Part shown: one piece after another, positions 16,112-24,865 of the stretch
Position numbering within the stretch: position 1 is the first letter of the stretch
Layout: each line of letters starts with the position of its first letter
Assembly: GCA_958428295.1 (NCBI GenBank)
Contig: CAUAFL010000002.1
Span: 1 to 64,000, forward strand
Length of the DNA stretch: 64,000 bases
Direction: 5' to 3'
Origin: an uncultured Bacillota bacterium
GTDB taxonomy: Bacteria > Bacillota_I > Bacilli_A > RF39 > UBA660
The notes under the pieces: generated by a model
Database searches by the model: none
Told to the model about the DNA's origin: nothing
What the model saw: the letters and a program-made list of their open reading frames with translations, nothing else
Position numbers and translations under genes: made by a program

Positions 16112-17416
16112 ATGAAAAACAAACTCATTCTTATTATAATTATCATGGGTTTCCTGTTTTTGCCACTTAAGGTAGAGGCGGCTTCCATTTCTGTTGCGGG
16201 AACGAAGGCTAGTGCCGTTGTGGGGGGGAGTGTTACGGTGAAAGTAACACTTAAAGAAAGTAAAGGACTTGGTAGTTGGGAATTTAGTCTTTCTTATGAT
16301 AGTGATAAATTACAACTCACAAGTGGGAATGCTCATGTCGTTGATTACGTTCAAGGAGCAGGTCAGACTAGTAAAACCTATACTTATACCTTTCGGGTGA
16401 AAGGAAAAGGCCAGGCTAAGATTTCTGTTGTTAATGCTTCCATTGCTGCTTGGGATGAATCCCTTTCTACGCCTAGTGATAGCACGATAATTGAGTGTAT
16501 TACGCAACAACAAGTAGCCGATAGTTATAGTAGTAATAACTATTTGAAAAATCTTACAGTAGAAGGACAAACTCTTAATTTTGACAAAAATACTTTAGAT
16601 TATTACTTAGCGGTAGCGTCTTCTGTTACTACGGTTAATATTAATGCTGAAAAAGAGGATGGTAAGGCTAGTATTCAAGGAATAGGGCAATTTGATGTCC
16701 ATGAGGGTGCGAATGTTTTTGATATCGTGGTGACAGCAGAAAATGGCAGTCGTCGTACCTATAAAATTACAGTACAGGTGGAAGAACTTAATCCGGTGAC
16801 GATAAAAGTAGCAGGTAAAGAGTATACCGTTGTACGAAAAAGTACGGAATTAACAGATCTGTTACCAAAGCATGTAGAAGAGACCACTATCAAAATTGGT
16901 AAGGAAGAGGTATTAGCTTATCGAAATAGTGTTTTAAAATTGACGTTATTAGCCTTAAAAGATAAAAAGGGTAATATTCAATTTTATTCTTATGACAAGG
17001 GAACGTATCAGAAGTATCAAGAGATGACCGCGGGTAATTTGACGGTATATGTAGTTAACAATCAGAAGAAAATTCCTGATGGTTACCAAAAGAAAACTAT
17101 CAAAATTGCTGGTATAAGTTATGATTTTTATCAATTGCCACAAAATGATGAATTCTATGTTTTTTACGGTAAAAATGTTGAGACTGGAAAAGCTTCACTT
17201 TATGTATACGATATAATGGATAAGAGTTTGCAGCGATATAATGATGGACAACAAATAAAATTGCAAGAAAAGGTTACTTTACAATCCTACCTTATTATTG
17301 GACTTTTAGGCTTGGTTATTATCTTATTGCTTGTCTTCTTATTTGCGCTTAGAACAAAAAAGAAGACAACCAAAAAGAAAAGGGAGAGAAAAGAACAAAA
17401 AGAATTCTTGAAATAA
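16112..17416 (+). CDS. Membrane-anchored cohesin-domain protein with cadherin-like module
   Basis: A 434-residue surface protein. A signal peptide (to about residue 23, KVEAA) precedes a cohesin-like beta-sandwich (about 25-130). The cohesin signs are VVGGSVTVKVTLKESKGLG, SWEFSLSYDSDKLQL and a FRVKGKGQAKISV strand. A cadherin-like beta-sandwich module (YLKNLTVEGQTLNFDKNTLD, about 145-230) of the kind found in Bacillota surface proteins follows. An uncharacterised region and a C-terminal membrane helix (SYLIIGLLGLVIILLLVFLF) with a Lys-rich cytosolic tail complete it. Lying 8 bases after a dockerin-bearing hydrolase, it is the likely receptor. The pairing is inferred from domain types and adjacency; binding specificity cannot be read from sequence. 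Confidence 0.8.
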   Translation: MKNKLILIIIIMGFLFLPLKVEAASISVAGTKASAVVGGSVTVKVTLKESKGLGSWEFSLSYDSDKLQLTSGNAHVVDYVQGAGQTSKTYTYTFRVKGKGQAKISVVNASIAAWDESLSTPSDSTIIECITQQQVADSYSSNNYLKNLTVEGQTLNFDKNTLDYYLAVASSVTTVNINAEKEDGKASIQGIGQFDVHEGANVFDIVVTAENGSRRTYKITVQVEELNPVTIKVAGKEYTVVRKSTELTDLLPKHVEETTIKIGKEEVLAYRNSVLKLTLLALKDKKGNIQFYSYDKGTYQKYQEMTAGNLTVYVVNNQKKIPDGYQKKTIKIAGISYDFYQLPQNDEFYVFYGKNVETGKASLYVYDIMDKSLQRYNDGQQIKLQEKVTLQSYLIIGLLGLVIILLLVFLFALRTKKKTTKKKRERKEQKEFLK

Positions 17417-17463
17417 GAATGCTTTTTCTTAAAACTGATCAAACTATACTAGGAGTGATAGCA

Positions 17464-18078
17464 ATGAATGTTAAAAAGAAAAGACGGGTACTATTATTAT
17501 TAGGATTAGGCTTTTTTTTGATCGTTGGAGGAATTACTTGTTATTTAGTTATTAATTACCAAGACGATCAACATGCAACTAAGGTCCGAATGGAGCAAGT
17601 TTCTAATTTGTATGATACTTTTAAAGAAGATGTTACTGCTTTTAATGAGGCGAAAAAGAAAATCTATCAAAATGTTATGAAAGATATGTATTATCAGACG
17701 TTAAAAGAGAATGATCAACAATTTAAGAGCTTGTTTGCTTCTTATTTAAAAAGTTTAGAAAAATTAGATAAGGATTATGATAAATTAAAAAATAAGTGTA
17801 TAAATGTATTGTATCCTGAGGTAAATATCAATCATAAATGTGAAGCTTTTCTTTTAGCGTATGAAGAGGCTGTCAACACATATCTTAGTGATGTGGAAGC
17901 TTATAATAATAATATTAAAGCTTATAATAATTGGTTGAAAGAGACCAATAGTGCGGAGCCGTTATTAACTATGATTTCTTTACACCGTGAATATTTGGAT
18001 GTTGATGGTGATCGAAAGTATCGAGGAAAAGCTGAAAGTGATGTAGGAGATTTAACAGATGAGGAAGCAAAGAAATAA
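17464..18078 (+). CDS. Unknown single-pass protein with extracellular coiled coil
   Basis: A 204-residue protein with a basic start (MNVKKKRR), one membrane segment (VLLLLGLGFFLIVGGITCYLV, about 9-30) and a helical, Lys/Glu/Asp/Asn-rich outer domain with heptad-like spacing typical of coiled coils. Two Cys lie in the outer domain. No enzyme motif is visible. AGGAGTGA precedes ATG 17464; an in-frame start at 17419 is less likely. The end overlaps the phosphodiester glycosidase gene by 20 bases, so both are probably expressed together within the surface block. It may be a spacer or partner for the neighbouring envelope proteins, but nothing in the sequence proves this. Confidence 0.75.
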   Translation: MNVKKKRRVLLLLGLGFFLIVGGITCYLVINYQDDQHATKVRMEQVSNLYDTFKEDVTAFNEAKKKIYQNVMKDMYYQTLKENDQQFKSLFASYLKSLEKLDKDYDKLKNKCINVLYPEVNINHKCEAFLLAYEEAVNTYLSDVEAYNNNIKAYNNWLKETNSAEPLLTMISLHREYLDVDGDRKYRGKAESDVGDLTDEEAKK

Positions 18079-19150
18079 TGATTTAGAGAAAACAGTGGTC
18101 ATGCCTGAAATTGCCGTTGTATTGAAAAAGAAACATAAAAAGGGAAAATTACCTCTTATACTTGCTAGTTTGCTGATTATTGGTAGTAGTATGGGATTAT
18201 TTCTTTTTTATGGTCCTTTTTCCTTTTTTCGGGATTTTTGGATTACTTCCGCCATGACTACGATGACGCATCAATATTTGGCTACTTGGTTTTATAATCA
18301 AAAGACCATTGACTTAGTATTAGCTCGTAATCATATTGTAGAAGTTGATGATACTACTAATCCAGATTTAATTAATATTCATCAATATGATCAAAATCAA
18401 ACAATTTATAAGAATGAATATGAAAAAGAAATCTTGACAAAAGACGAAGGAAATGATTTATTTAAATTAATTCACGTTTCAGGGGCTGGATACCAAGGGT
18501 ATTTAGTAGCCATTTATGATCCTTCTAAAGTAGCCATTGCCACTACTAAGTATTTGGGAAAACGAGGAGAAGCTATTACGACGGTGGCGAAACGAGAAAA
18601 TGCTCGTATTGCTATGAATGCTGGTGGCTTTTATGATCCTGATTGGAATAGTAATGGAGCGTTACCGCATGGGACAGTAATTAGTAATGGAAAAATTGTT
18701 AGTGACTATCAAGATGCTGTTATGGGCGGTGGCTTTGTTGGATTTAATAAGGAAAATAAGTTAGTGCTTGGGAAAATGAGTGCTGATGAAGCAATCCGAG
18801 CAGGCCTCCGTGATGCGATTGAGTTTGGACCCTTTTTGATTGTTAATGGTCAAAGTTCTTTTGTTAAAGGAAATGGTGGATGGGGGATTGCTCCACGAAC
18901 AGCCATAGGGCAAAGAGCTGATGGGATTGTTTTGTTTTTAGTCATTGATGGTAGATTATCTACTTCTATTGGTGCTGATATGGGTGATTTAACAGAGATT
19001 ATGGAAAACTATGGTGCTATTAATGCTGCAAATATGGATGGTGGTAGTTCTTCAGAATTAGTGATTGATCACAAAATTATTAATCGACCAGTAGCGGCTG
19101 GAAGCCAGGGGTTAAGAGATATGCCCACTTTTTGGATTGTTAAAGATTAA
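18059..19150 (+). CDS. Membrane-anchored phosphodiester glycosidase (NAGPA-like domain)
   Basis: A 363-residue protein. A basic cytoplasmic start and one membrane segment (about 34-57) lead to an extracellular phosphodiester-glycosidase domain, PF09992-type. Diagnostic stretches are AMNAGGFYDPDWNSNGALP, TVISNGKIV, GFVGFNKENKLVLG, APRTAIGQRADGIVLFLVIDG and the C-terminal NAANMDGGSSSELV. Relatives of this domain include the mammalian uncovering enzyme and bacterial proteins linked to exopolysaccharide or wall-polymer turnover; substrates are mostly unknown. Here it may trim sugar-phosphate linkages of wall polymers, given the LCP and glucosaminidase neighbours. The ATG lies inside the end of the previous gene with a GGAG about 10 bases upstream. 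Confidence 0.85.
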   Translation: MRKQRNNDLEKTVVMPEIAVVLKKKHKKGKLPLILASLLIIGSSMGLFLFYGPFSFFRDFWITSAMTTMTHQYLATWFYNQKTIDLVLARNHIVEVDDTTNPDLINIHQYDQNQTIYKNEYEKEILTKDEGNDLFKLIHVSGAGYQGYLVAIYDPSKVAIATTKYLGKRGEAITTVAKRENARIAMNAGGFYDPDWNSNGALPHGTVISNGKIVSDYQDAVMGGGFVGFNKENKLVLGKMSADEAIRAGLRDAIEFGPFLIVNGQSSFVKGNGGWGIAPRTAIGQRADGIVLFLVIDGRLSTSIGADMGDLTEIMENYGAINAANMDGGSSSELVIDHKIINRPVAAGSQGLRDMPTFWIVKD

Positions 19151-19164
19151 CAATTCTCTTTTAT

Positions 19165-19250
19165 GCGAGAGTGGCGGAATGGTAGACGCGCTACCTTGAG
19201 GTGGTAGTGATGGGTTCATCGTGGGAGTTCAAATCTCCTTTCTCGCACCA
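19165..19250 (+). tRNA. tRNA-Leu (anticodon GAG)
   Basis: An 86-base tRNA with encoded CCA. The acceptor stem GCGAGAG/TTCTCGC, a D arm with TGGCGGAATGGTAGAC and an anticodon arm CTACC-TTGAGGT-GGTAG (anticodon GAG at 19198-19200) are present. A long variable arm typical of class II tRNA-Leu and the T arm GGGAGTTCAAATCTCCT complete it. It reads CUU and CUC codons. It marks the border between the surface block and the AT-rich regulatory/ABC cassette. Confidence 0.95.
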
Positions 19251-19290
19251 TTGAGGTTAAAAGTCGCACTTTAGCGATTAACTATATATA

Positions 19291-19323
19291 AAGTTCATAA
19301 TATTTGATATTATGGGCTTTTTT
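19291..19323 (+). terminator. Terminator after tRNA-Leu
   Basis: GTTCATAATAT pairs with ATATTATGGGC (with G-T pairs) around a TTG loop, followed by TTTTTT. The remaining bases up to 19446 hold no recognisable gene. Confidence 0.7.
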
Positions 19324-19446
19324 GGTATATAAAAATGAAGGAAGAACAGCAAACTAAAGTGAGTGCTGGCTTATCCTAGAGTGCCATTGTAATACACTCT
19401 CAATATTCTAAAAATTATAAAACAAATAGAAAAAAATCCTTTTTAT

Positions 19447-20130
19447 TTATTTAACTTTTTTTAAATCGTAAACAATATCGGAATTATCACAAACATTTTT
19501 ACTATGAGTAACAATAATTACGCATTTGTTATCTTTATGAGCTAAAGACTTAAAGATTTCCAAAATATCATCTTCAGTTTCCTTATCTAAATTACCAGTA
19601 GGTTCGTCAGCAATAATAATTTGAGGATTATAAGATAAACTTCTAGCAATTGCTACTCTTTGCTGTTCTCCTCCTGATAATCTTAAAACTCTTTTATCAT
19701 AATATTTTTCTTTAAGACCAACGCTTTTCATTAATTTTAATACTGTTTCTTTTTTATTTTCATATTTTTTACCACTTATATCCATAGAAAGCATAATATT
19801 CTCTCCCGCTGTCATATAAGGTAACAAATTATAACTTTGAAAAACAATTCCTATCTCATGATTTCTATATCTATCGAGATTTATTTCTTTTAAATCTTTA
19901 CCATCATATATTATTTTTCCTTCAGTACATCTTTCAAGCCCAGTAATTAGAGAAAGTAAAGTTGTTTTACCAGTTCCGCTTCTTCCTCTAATAGCATATA
20001 CTTTTCCTTTTTCAAAATCATAACTGACATTTCTTAAGGCATACTCATCTATATCTGCATCAGCATATCTATAACTAGCATTTTTAATACTTAAAATAAC
20101 TTCTTTCAAATTAGAATTTTTTTTTGTCAT
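19447..20130 (-). CDS. ABC transporter ATP-binding protein (MacB/LolD type)
   Basis: A 227-residue ATPase. It shows Walker A GRSGTGKTT, the Q-loop in GIVFQSYNLLPYMTA, the signature LSGGEQQRVAIARS, Walker B IIIADEPTGNLD and the H-loop VIIVTHS. This set and the length match the ATPases that pair with FtsX/MacB permeases. It is the last gene of a minus-strand operon of response regulator, kinase, permease and ATPase, starting next to the permease stop with its ribosome site (AGAGGT) inside the permease gene. Such modules commonly export or sense envelope-active peptides or lipids. The cargo cannot be told here. Codons are strikingly rich in AAA, AAT and ATA compared with flanking genes. Confidence 0.92.
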   Translation of the reverse strand: MTKKNSNLKEVILSIKNASYRYADADIDEYALRNVSYDFEKGKVYAIRGRSGTGKTTLLSLITGLERCTEGKIIYDGKDLKEINLDRYRNHEIGIVFQSYNLLPYMTAGENIMLSMDISGKKYENKKETVLKLMKSVGLKEKYYDKRVLRLSGGEQQRVAIARSLSYNPQIIIADEPTGNLDKETEDDILEIFKSLAHKDNKCVIIVTHSKNVCDNSDIVYDLKKVK

Positions 20131-20131
20131 T

Positions 20132-21586
20132 TTATGACCTCTCTTTCAATATTGTTAATGGTGAAAATCTTTGAATACTTATCATTGCTGACAAACTACT
20201 AATTAGAACTAATAGAATTCCTATTCCTAGTAACTCAATAACAACTTGTATATTAACTACAGCGTCAATTGAATTATAAGCAGATATATCCACAATACCG
20301 TTTGATGGGAAATTACTAAAATCAGGCATACCTCTACCAGGGTTAAAGTTATTAGCCATGTCATTAGATGAAGTTTTAGCTGATTCAATCTCACTAGATA
20401 ATAAAGCATTACTTACAGATTTAGACATTGTAGCACCAATACCAGCTCCTAATAGTAAAGCAAAAACAGTTACAAGAATGAGTTCTGTGATGAATTGAAG
20501 TGTAAGTTTAAACTTACTAATACCAATTGTTCTTAAAACACCAATTTCATATTTTCTTTCTCTTATATTAATCATATTTAATATAACTAAAACGACACCA
20601 CCAATAATAAGTGTAATAATTAAAAATGTCGTAGCAAAAGATTTAACATTACTGACACCATTCAAACCAGAATTAGCAAGTTCTTCATTAGTTTCAACTA
20701 CATAATTTTCATCAAGACCTTTTTCATAAAATTGTTCTTCAATAATATCAGCATTATCATAACTATCAATTATAAATGTTGGTATTACACTAGCATTTAT
20801 ATCTTCATTAGAATCGGTAATAGAAATTAAAGCATGAGAATTCGTAATAATTGTATTAGCAGAATTTGAAAACATACTCATCATATTACTATTACTAGTA
20901 TTATTATCTTCAAAAATCCCTATAATTTTAAATGAATAAATGTTGTTATCATCATCTTTTAATTTAATTGTATCCCCAAGAGATAAATCGTTATAAGAAG
21001 CCAGTTCTTTATTAATAAAAACATAGTTTCCATCAAAAGCTTTATCCCAAGCATCATCTTCTATATCAGTTACCTTATATGTCCCATCAATAAATTCACT
21101 CATAGCATCAAGTGAACTATATCCTGTAACTGTAAAATCCATTTCACTTTGCATAGAGTTATTGTTTCCACCCGGAAAGGGTTTAGAAAAATCTTCTTCA
21201 TCATTTTTATTTTCAGCTTTTTCAATATTTTCGCCATCTAAAGAAATACCATAAGTATAATAATAACTTTCAATATGATCACTATCTGCATAATTTTCTA
21301 CATCTTCGATAGTAAAACTTGATATATTATTAAAATTTTCTTTCATTTCCTCTCTAGCAGACTCTTTAGAAAAATCAAAATCTTTCATCATACTATTTCT
21401 ATCAAACGAAATAGTTACTTCTTTTTTATAAGCACTCTCATATGAATTAATTAAATCATTAGCTGTGTTATTAATGGCAAGAGTAATTGTACAAGCACAG
21501 GCAATTACTAATATAATAACACCAATTAAAATATTCCTTCCTTTATTTCTTGTGATCGAAATCACGGCATTATTCAGTATATACAT
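20132..21586 (-). CDS. FtsX/MacB-type ABC transporter permease
   Basis: A 484-residue permease with the four-helix MacB plan. There is one N-terminal membrane segment (about 16-38) and a large Asn/Asp/Ser-rich extracellular domain (about 40-310). Then come three C-terminal segments with the FtsX signature region NIRERKYEIGVLRTIGISK between the second and third. The extracellular part carries a MacB-PCD-like region (KELASYNDLSLGDTIKL). AAGGAG sits 8 bases before the minus-strand ATG. It pairs with the ATPase that follows it immediately. The two-component genes upstream on the same strand suggest that the transporter is induced by a signal, perhaps an antimicrobial peptide. Confidence 0.9.
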   Translation of the reverse strand: MYILNNAVISITRNKGRNILIGVIILVIACACTITLAINNTANDLINSYESAYKKEVTISFDRNSMMKDFDFSKESAREEMKENFNNISSFTIEDVENYADSDHIESYYYTYGISLDGENIEKAENKNDEEDFSKPFPGGNNNSMQSEMDFTVTGYSSLDAMSEFIDGTYKVTDIEDDAWDKAFDGNYVFINKELASYNDLSLGDTIKLKDDDNNIYSFKIIGIFEDNNTSNSNMMSMFSNSANTIITNSHALISITDSNEDINASVIPTFIIDSYDNADIIEEQFYEKGLDENYVVETNEELANSGLNGVSNVKSFATTFLIITLIIGGVVLVILNMINIRERKYEIGVLRTIGISKFKLTLQFITELILVTVFALLLGAGIGATMSKSVSNALLSSEIESAKTSSNDMANNFNPGRGMPDFSNFPSNGIVDISAYNSIDAVVNIQVVIELLGIGILLVLISSLSAMISIQRFSPLTILKERS

Positions 21587-21661
21587 AGCATTCTCCTTTT
21601 ATTTTTTACAAAAAAATTTTAACAATCGTACCTTAAATAAAACTGAAAAAAAGAATCAAAT

Positions 21662-22888
21662 TTATTTTTGATTCCATATAACTTTAAAAGTTGTATAGCC
21701 ATTAGAAGAATGGGCAGATATTTTTCCTTTGTGTTTTGCAACAATGTTTTTAGCAATTGCAAGACCTAATCCATAATTATTAGAGTTTCTATTTCTCGAT
21801 GAATCGGCTTTATAAAATCTTTCAAATATTTTTTCTTCATCTTCTTTTTTTATAGGAAGCCCCTTATTAATAACTTCTAATATAATTTGTTTATTAGCTT
21901 TATATAAGTTTATATTTATATTTCTTTTTATAAAACTATGTTTAATTGCATTATCAATTAAGATATTCATAAGCTCCATAATTAAATCTTCATTACATTT
22001 TAAATTAATATTATCTTCTATTTTATATTTAAGTTTTATCTTTTTTTCGTAGAAAATACTTTCGAAGGTTAAAATGGCACTTTCAGTTATTCTAGATAAA
22101 TTATGGGAAGTCATTTCTATATCTTGTTCTTGTTCTGTTTTAGCCAAATCAAGTAGTTCAGTTACTAATTTTATCATTCTTTCTGATTCGTTTTTAATAT
22201 TATAAATCCATTTATCATTTTTATCATTAAGATAAGCATCAGTACTAGCTATCATAACAGAAAGGGGAGTTTTTAGTTCATGTGATGCATCAGCAATAAA
22301 TATTTTTTGTTTTAAAAATGCCTTTTTTACTGGTGTTGTTATCCATTTAGTTAAAATACTTGTTACCATAAAAATAACAATTTCACATATTATTAATATA
22401 CCAATATAAGTGATAAACTGTTTTATGAAATAATTATTTATATTTGTATTATCCATAATAATTAATACATTGTTATCTGTATAAGTATAGGCATATTTAT
22501 CAGTATATAAATTTCCAACAAAGAAATTATTTTCATGATTATTGATAATGTTTTCAGCTATATTTTTTACGTTTTTTTCGTCAAAAGATTCATCTTCTGT
22601 ATGATTAATTGCTTCTTTATAATTACCATTATTATCTAAAATAACTGTATAAATAGTAAAGTCTAAATATATTTTTTTGACATTTTCATTATTAGGAATA
22701 TCGATATTTGGTGGCTGCTTTATTCCCATAGGGGCATCTAAAGATCTAGAAATATTTCTTAATATATCGGAAATCGAGTTTTTTCTTTCTACATAACTTC
22801 CTACTAATAAAGCAGTAATAATGATAATAACGCAAGAGGTCAAAATTATAAATATAGTTGCCGATACTTTAGTTTTTAGTTTTTTCAT
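21662..22888 (-). CDS. Sensor histidine kinase
   Basis: A 408-residue membrane kinase. Two membrane helices (about 10-32 and 155-180) flank an extracellular sensor of about 120 residues rich in Asn, Ile and Asp. The H-box DASHELKTPLSVMIAST, N-box MNILIDNAIKHS, F-box-like region FERFYKAD and G-box NNYGLGLAIAKNIV are all present, so it should be active. The minus-strand GGAGG lies 6 bases before ATG 22888, favouring this start over the in-frame ATG at 22906. It overlaps the response regulator end by 20 bases. It is most likely the partner of that regulator, controlling the downstream ABC genes. Confidence 0.92.
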   Translation of the reverse strand: MKKLKTKVSATIFIILTSCVIIIITALLVGSYVERKNSISDILRNISRSLDAPMGIKQPPNIDIPNNENVKKIYLDFTIYTVILDNNGNYKEAINHTEDESFDEKNVKNIAENIINNHENNFFVGNLYTDKYAYTYTDNNVLIIMDNTNINNYFIKQFITYIGILIICEIVIFMVTSILTKWITTPVKKAFLKQKIFIADASHELKTPLSVMIASTDAYLNDKNDKWIYNIKNESERMIKLVTELLDLAKTEQEQDIEMTSHNLSRITESAILTFESIFYEKKIKLKYKIEDNINLKCNEDLIMELMNILIDNAIKHSFIKRNININLYKANKQIILEVINKGLPIKKEDEEKIFERFYKADSSRNRNSNNYGLGLAIAKNIVAKHKGKISAHSSNGYTTFKVIWNQK

Positions 22889-23564
22889 TTTTGGCCTCCA
22901 AAACATATCCCATATTTCTGATTGCTTTAATTGTTGTATTTGCTTTAATTAATTTTAACTTTTTTCTTAAAAAAGAAATATATGCTTCTAAAATATTCAT
23001 ATCACAATCACTATCATATCCCCATATTTTTACAAAAATCTGTTCTTTTGCTATTACTTGATTAGGATTATTCATTAATAATTCCAAAACACTAAATTCT
23101 TTTCCTATTATTTTTACATTTTGACTATTATTGCTATTATATAATTTCATACTTTTTAAATCTAATTTTATATCGTTAAATATTAAAGAATCTTTGTTTA
23201 AATAGTCTTTTCTTCTTAATTGAATATTAATTCGTGCTAAAAGCTCGTCAATATGAAATGGTTTAGTTAGGTAATCATCAGCACCATTATTAAAGCCAAT
23301 CATTTTATCTTCAATTTCACTTTTAGCAGTAAGCATAATTATTTTAGAACTAATATTTTCATTTCTTAAATCTTTCAATATTTCAAAACCATTTTTATTA
23401 GGTAACATTACATCTAAAATAATTAAATCATATACCCCGGTTAAAGCTTCTTCATAACCTTTTAAACCATCGGCACGAATATCTACTAGATAGTTGTTAT
23501 ATTTTAATGTAGTAGCAATAGCATCTGCTAAATTATATTCATCTTCAATTATTAAAATTTTCAT
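22869..23564 (-). CDS. OmpR/PhoB-type response regulator
   Basis: A 231-residue DNA-binding response regulator. The receiver has the acidic pocket (E7, D8), phospho-acceptor Asp51 in LIILDVMLP, the Thr/Lys switch residues in MLTAKSE and NGADDYLTKPF. The C-terminal winged helix contains GKEFSVLELLMNNPNQVI and the recognition-helix region MNILEAYISFLRKKLK. AGGTGATG precedes the minus-strand ATG. It leads the four-gene regulator-kinase-permease-ATPase operon. No repeat-type operator could be picked out with confidence in the AT-rich DNA upstream. Confidence 0.93.
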   Translation of the reverse strand: MKILIIEDEYNLADAIATTLKYNNYLVDIRADGLKGYEEALTGVYDLIILDVMLPNKNGFEILKDLRNENISSKIIMLTAKSEIEDKMIGFNNGADDYLTKPFHIDELLARINIQLRRKDYLNKDSLIFNDIKLDLKSMKLYNSNNSQNVKIIGKEFSVLELLMNNPNQVIAKEQIFVKIWGYDSDCDMNILEAYISFLRKKLKLIKANTTIKAIRNMGYVLEAKNEKTKN

Positions 23565-24118
23565 AATACATCACCTAATAATATATTTTATAAAAGAAAA
23601 CTTAAATTAAACTTAAATCATAGTTATTATATCATTAATAGATAATTATAATTAATTTTTATAAAACTATTTAAAAATGAGAATAAAAGTATTACAATAT
23701 GAGTAGTGATTGATTTATACATCAATTATCTTTGGTAAAAGTTGTAAATAATTAAACTTATCTCTTTTTGGTGAGTCAAAATTTATCTATATTAATACTA
23801 TTAGATAATAGAATACCAATTAGTGAATTAGCTATATACTTAAAATTAATAAAATAACTGATAGATAAATCATTTTGATCGAAATAATTTTGTTAACGTC
23901 TTTTAATTGCCTTGTAAACAGTGCGGATACAAGAAGATAGTTATTACTATATATCATATTTTGCTTACTAGTGAAATTTTTGATTATCAAAGACTTTTAA
24001 AAAGCATAGCTGGATTTTTTTATGTTTGATTATTATAGTGCTTGGGCTATCATTTTATTGTATTATAAACAAATGTTTGATATGCTTAAAAAGCACTAGT
24101 AATAAGAGGAGATAGAGA
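23565..24118. other. AT-rich region without an intact gene; possible regulator remnant
   Basis: About 550 bases with no convincing intact gene. The part near the response regulator should hold its promoter. Around 23780-23855 the plus strand can be read as LSILILLDNRIPISELAIYLKL before a stop. That recalls the helix-turn-helix start of WYL/HTH-11-type regulators, but it lacks a start and continues in broken frames. The last 40 bases hold the ribosome site of the next gene. A degraded gene is possible; chance similarity is equally possible. Confidence 0.3.
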
Positions 24119-24862
24119 ATGGATCATAGTTATATTAATTTGACTCTAGATAATTTAGATGAAGAACATATTTGTTGTGCAATCAGTGATAAAAAACATC
24201 AAACAGGTGTGGAATTAAAAAAAGAATGGCTTAGAAAGAGGATTCCTGAAGGCCATGTTTTTAGAAAACTAAGAGCGCGGGGCAAGGTATTTATTGAGTA
24301 TGCCCCTTTGGAGAGTGCTTGGATACCGATTGAAGGAAAAGCATATCTTTATATTTATTGTTTATGGGTAGCTGGTAGTTATAAGAAAGAGGGATATGGT
24401 CGAGAATTGTTGCAATTTGCAATTTTGGAGGCAAAGCGGCTACATAAAAATGGTCTTTGTGTCATTACATCTACAAAGAAAAAGCCTTTTTTATCAGAAA
24501 AGGAATTTTTTGAACAGTTTGGTTTTAAAGTGGTAGATAATGTTTTAGAATATGAATTATTAGCGTTGTCTTTTACAGATGTGCTACCAAAGTTTTGTGA
24601 GACAGCTAAAAAAATGACGATTGCTACTAAGAATTTAACCATTTATTATAGTCCACAATGTCCTTTTACAGCTCATTGTATTGAGGAGTTAAAAACTTAT
24701 CGTGAAGAACAGGGAATACCAATTCATTTTGAAGAGATTGATAGTTTAACAAAAGCAAAACAAGTCCCTTGTGTATTTAATAATTGGACTAATTTTAAAG
24801 ATGGGAAGTTTTTGTCCAATACTTTACTAAATAAAAGTATGGTAGCAAAATTGTATGAGTAG
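24119..24862 (+). CDS. GNAT acetyltransferase with YoaP domain
   Basis: A 247-residue protein. The first 150 residues form a GNAT fold with the acetyl-CoA loop SYKKEGYGRELLQFAI, and start with the family hallmark INLTLDNLDEEHICCAISDKKH. The C-terminal 90 residues match the YoaP-like domain, beginning LTIYYSPQCPFTAHCIEEL with two Cys in a thioredoxin-like position. The substrate of YoaP proteins is not firmly known. GGAGATAGAGA precedes the ATG. The next gene starts 3 bases after its stop, so they form an operon. The Cys pair plus a radical SAM partner may hint at thiol or small-molecule chemistry. Confidence 0.85.
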   Translation: MDHSYINLTLDNLDEEHICCAISDKKHQTGVELKKEWLRKRIPEGHVFRKLRARGKVFIEYAPLESAWIPIEGKAYLYIYCLWVAGSYKKEGYGRELLQFAILEAKRLHKNGLCVITSTKKKPFLSEKEFFEQFGFKVVDNVLEYELLALSFTDVLPKFCETAKKMTIATKNLTIYYSPQCPFTAHCIEELKTYREEQGIPIHFEEIDSLTKAKQVPCVFNNWTNFKDGKFLSNTLLNKSMVAKLYE

Positions 24863-24865
24863 GGT

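Noticed and set aside
19165..24118. Integrase-type genomic island at tRNA-Leu
   Set aside because: Composition suggests transfer, but there is no integrase and no repeat of the tRNA 3' end was seen downstream, so tRNA-site integration is not supported.
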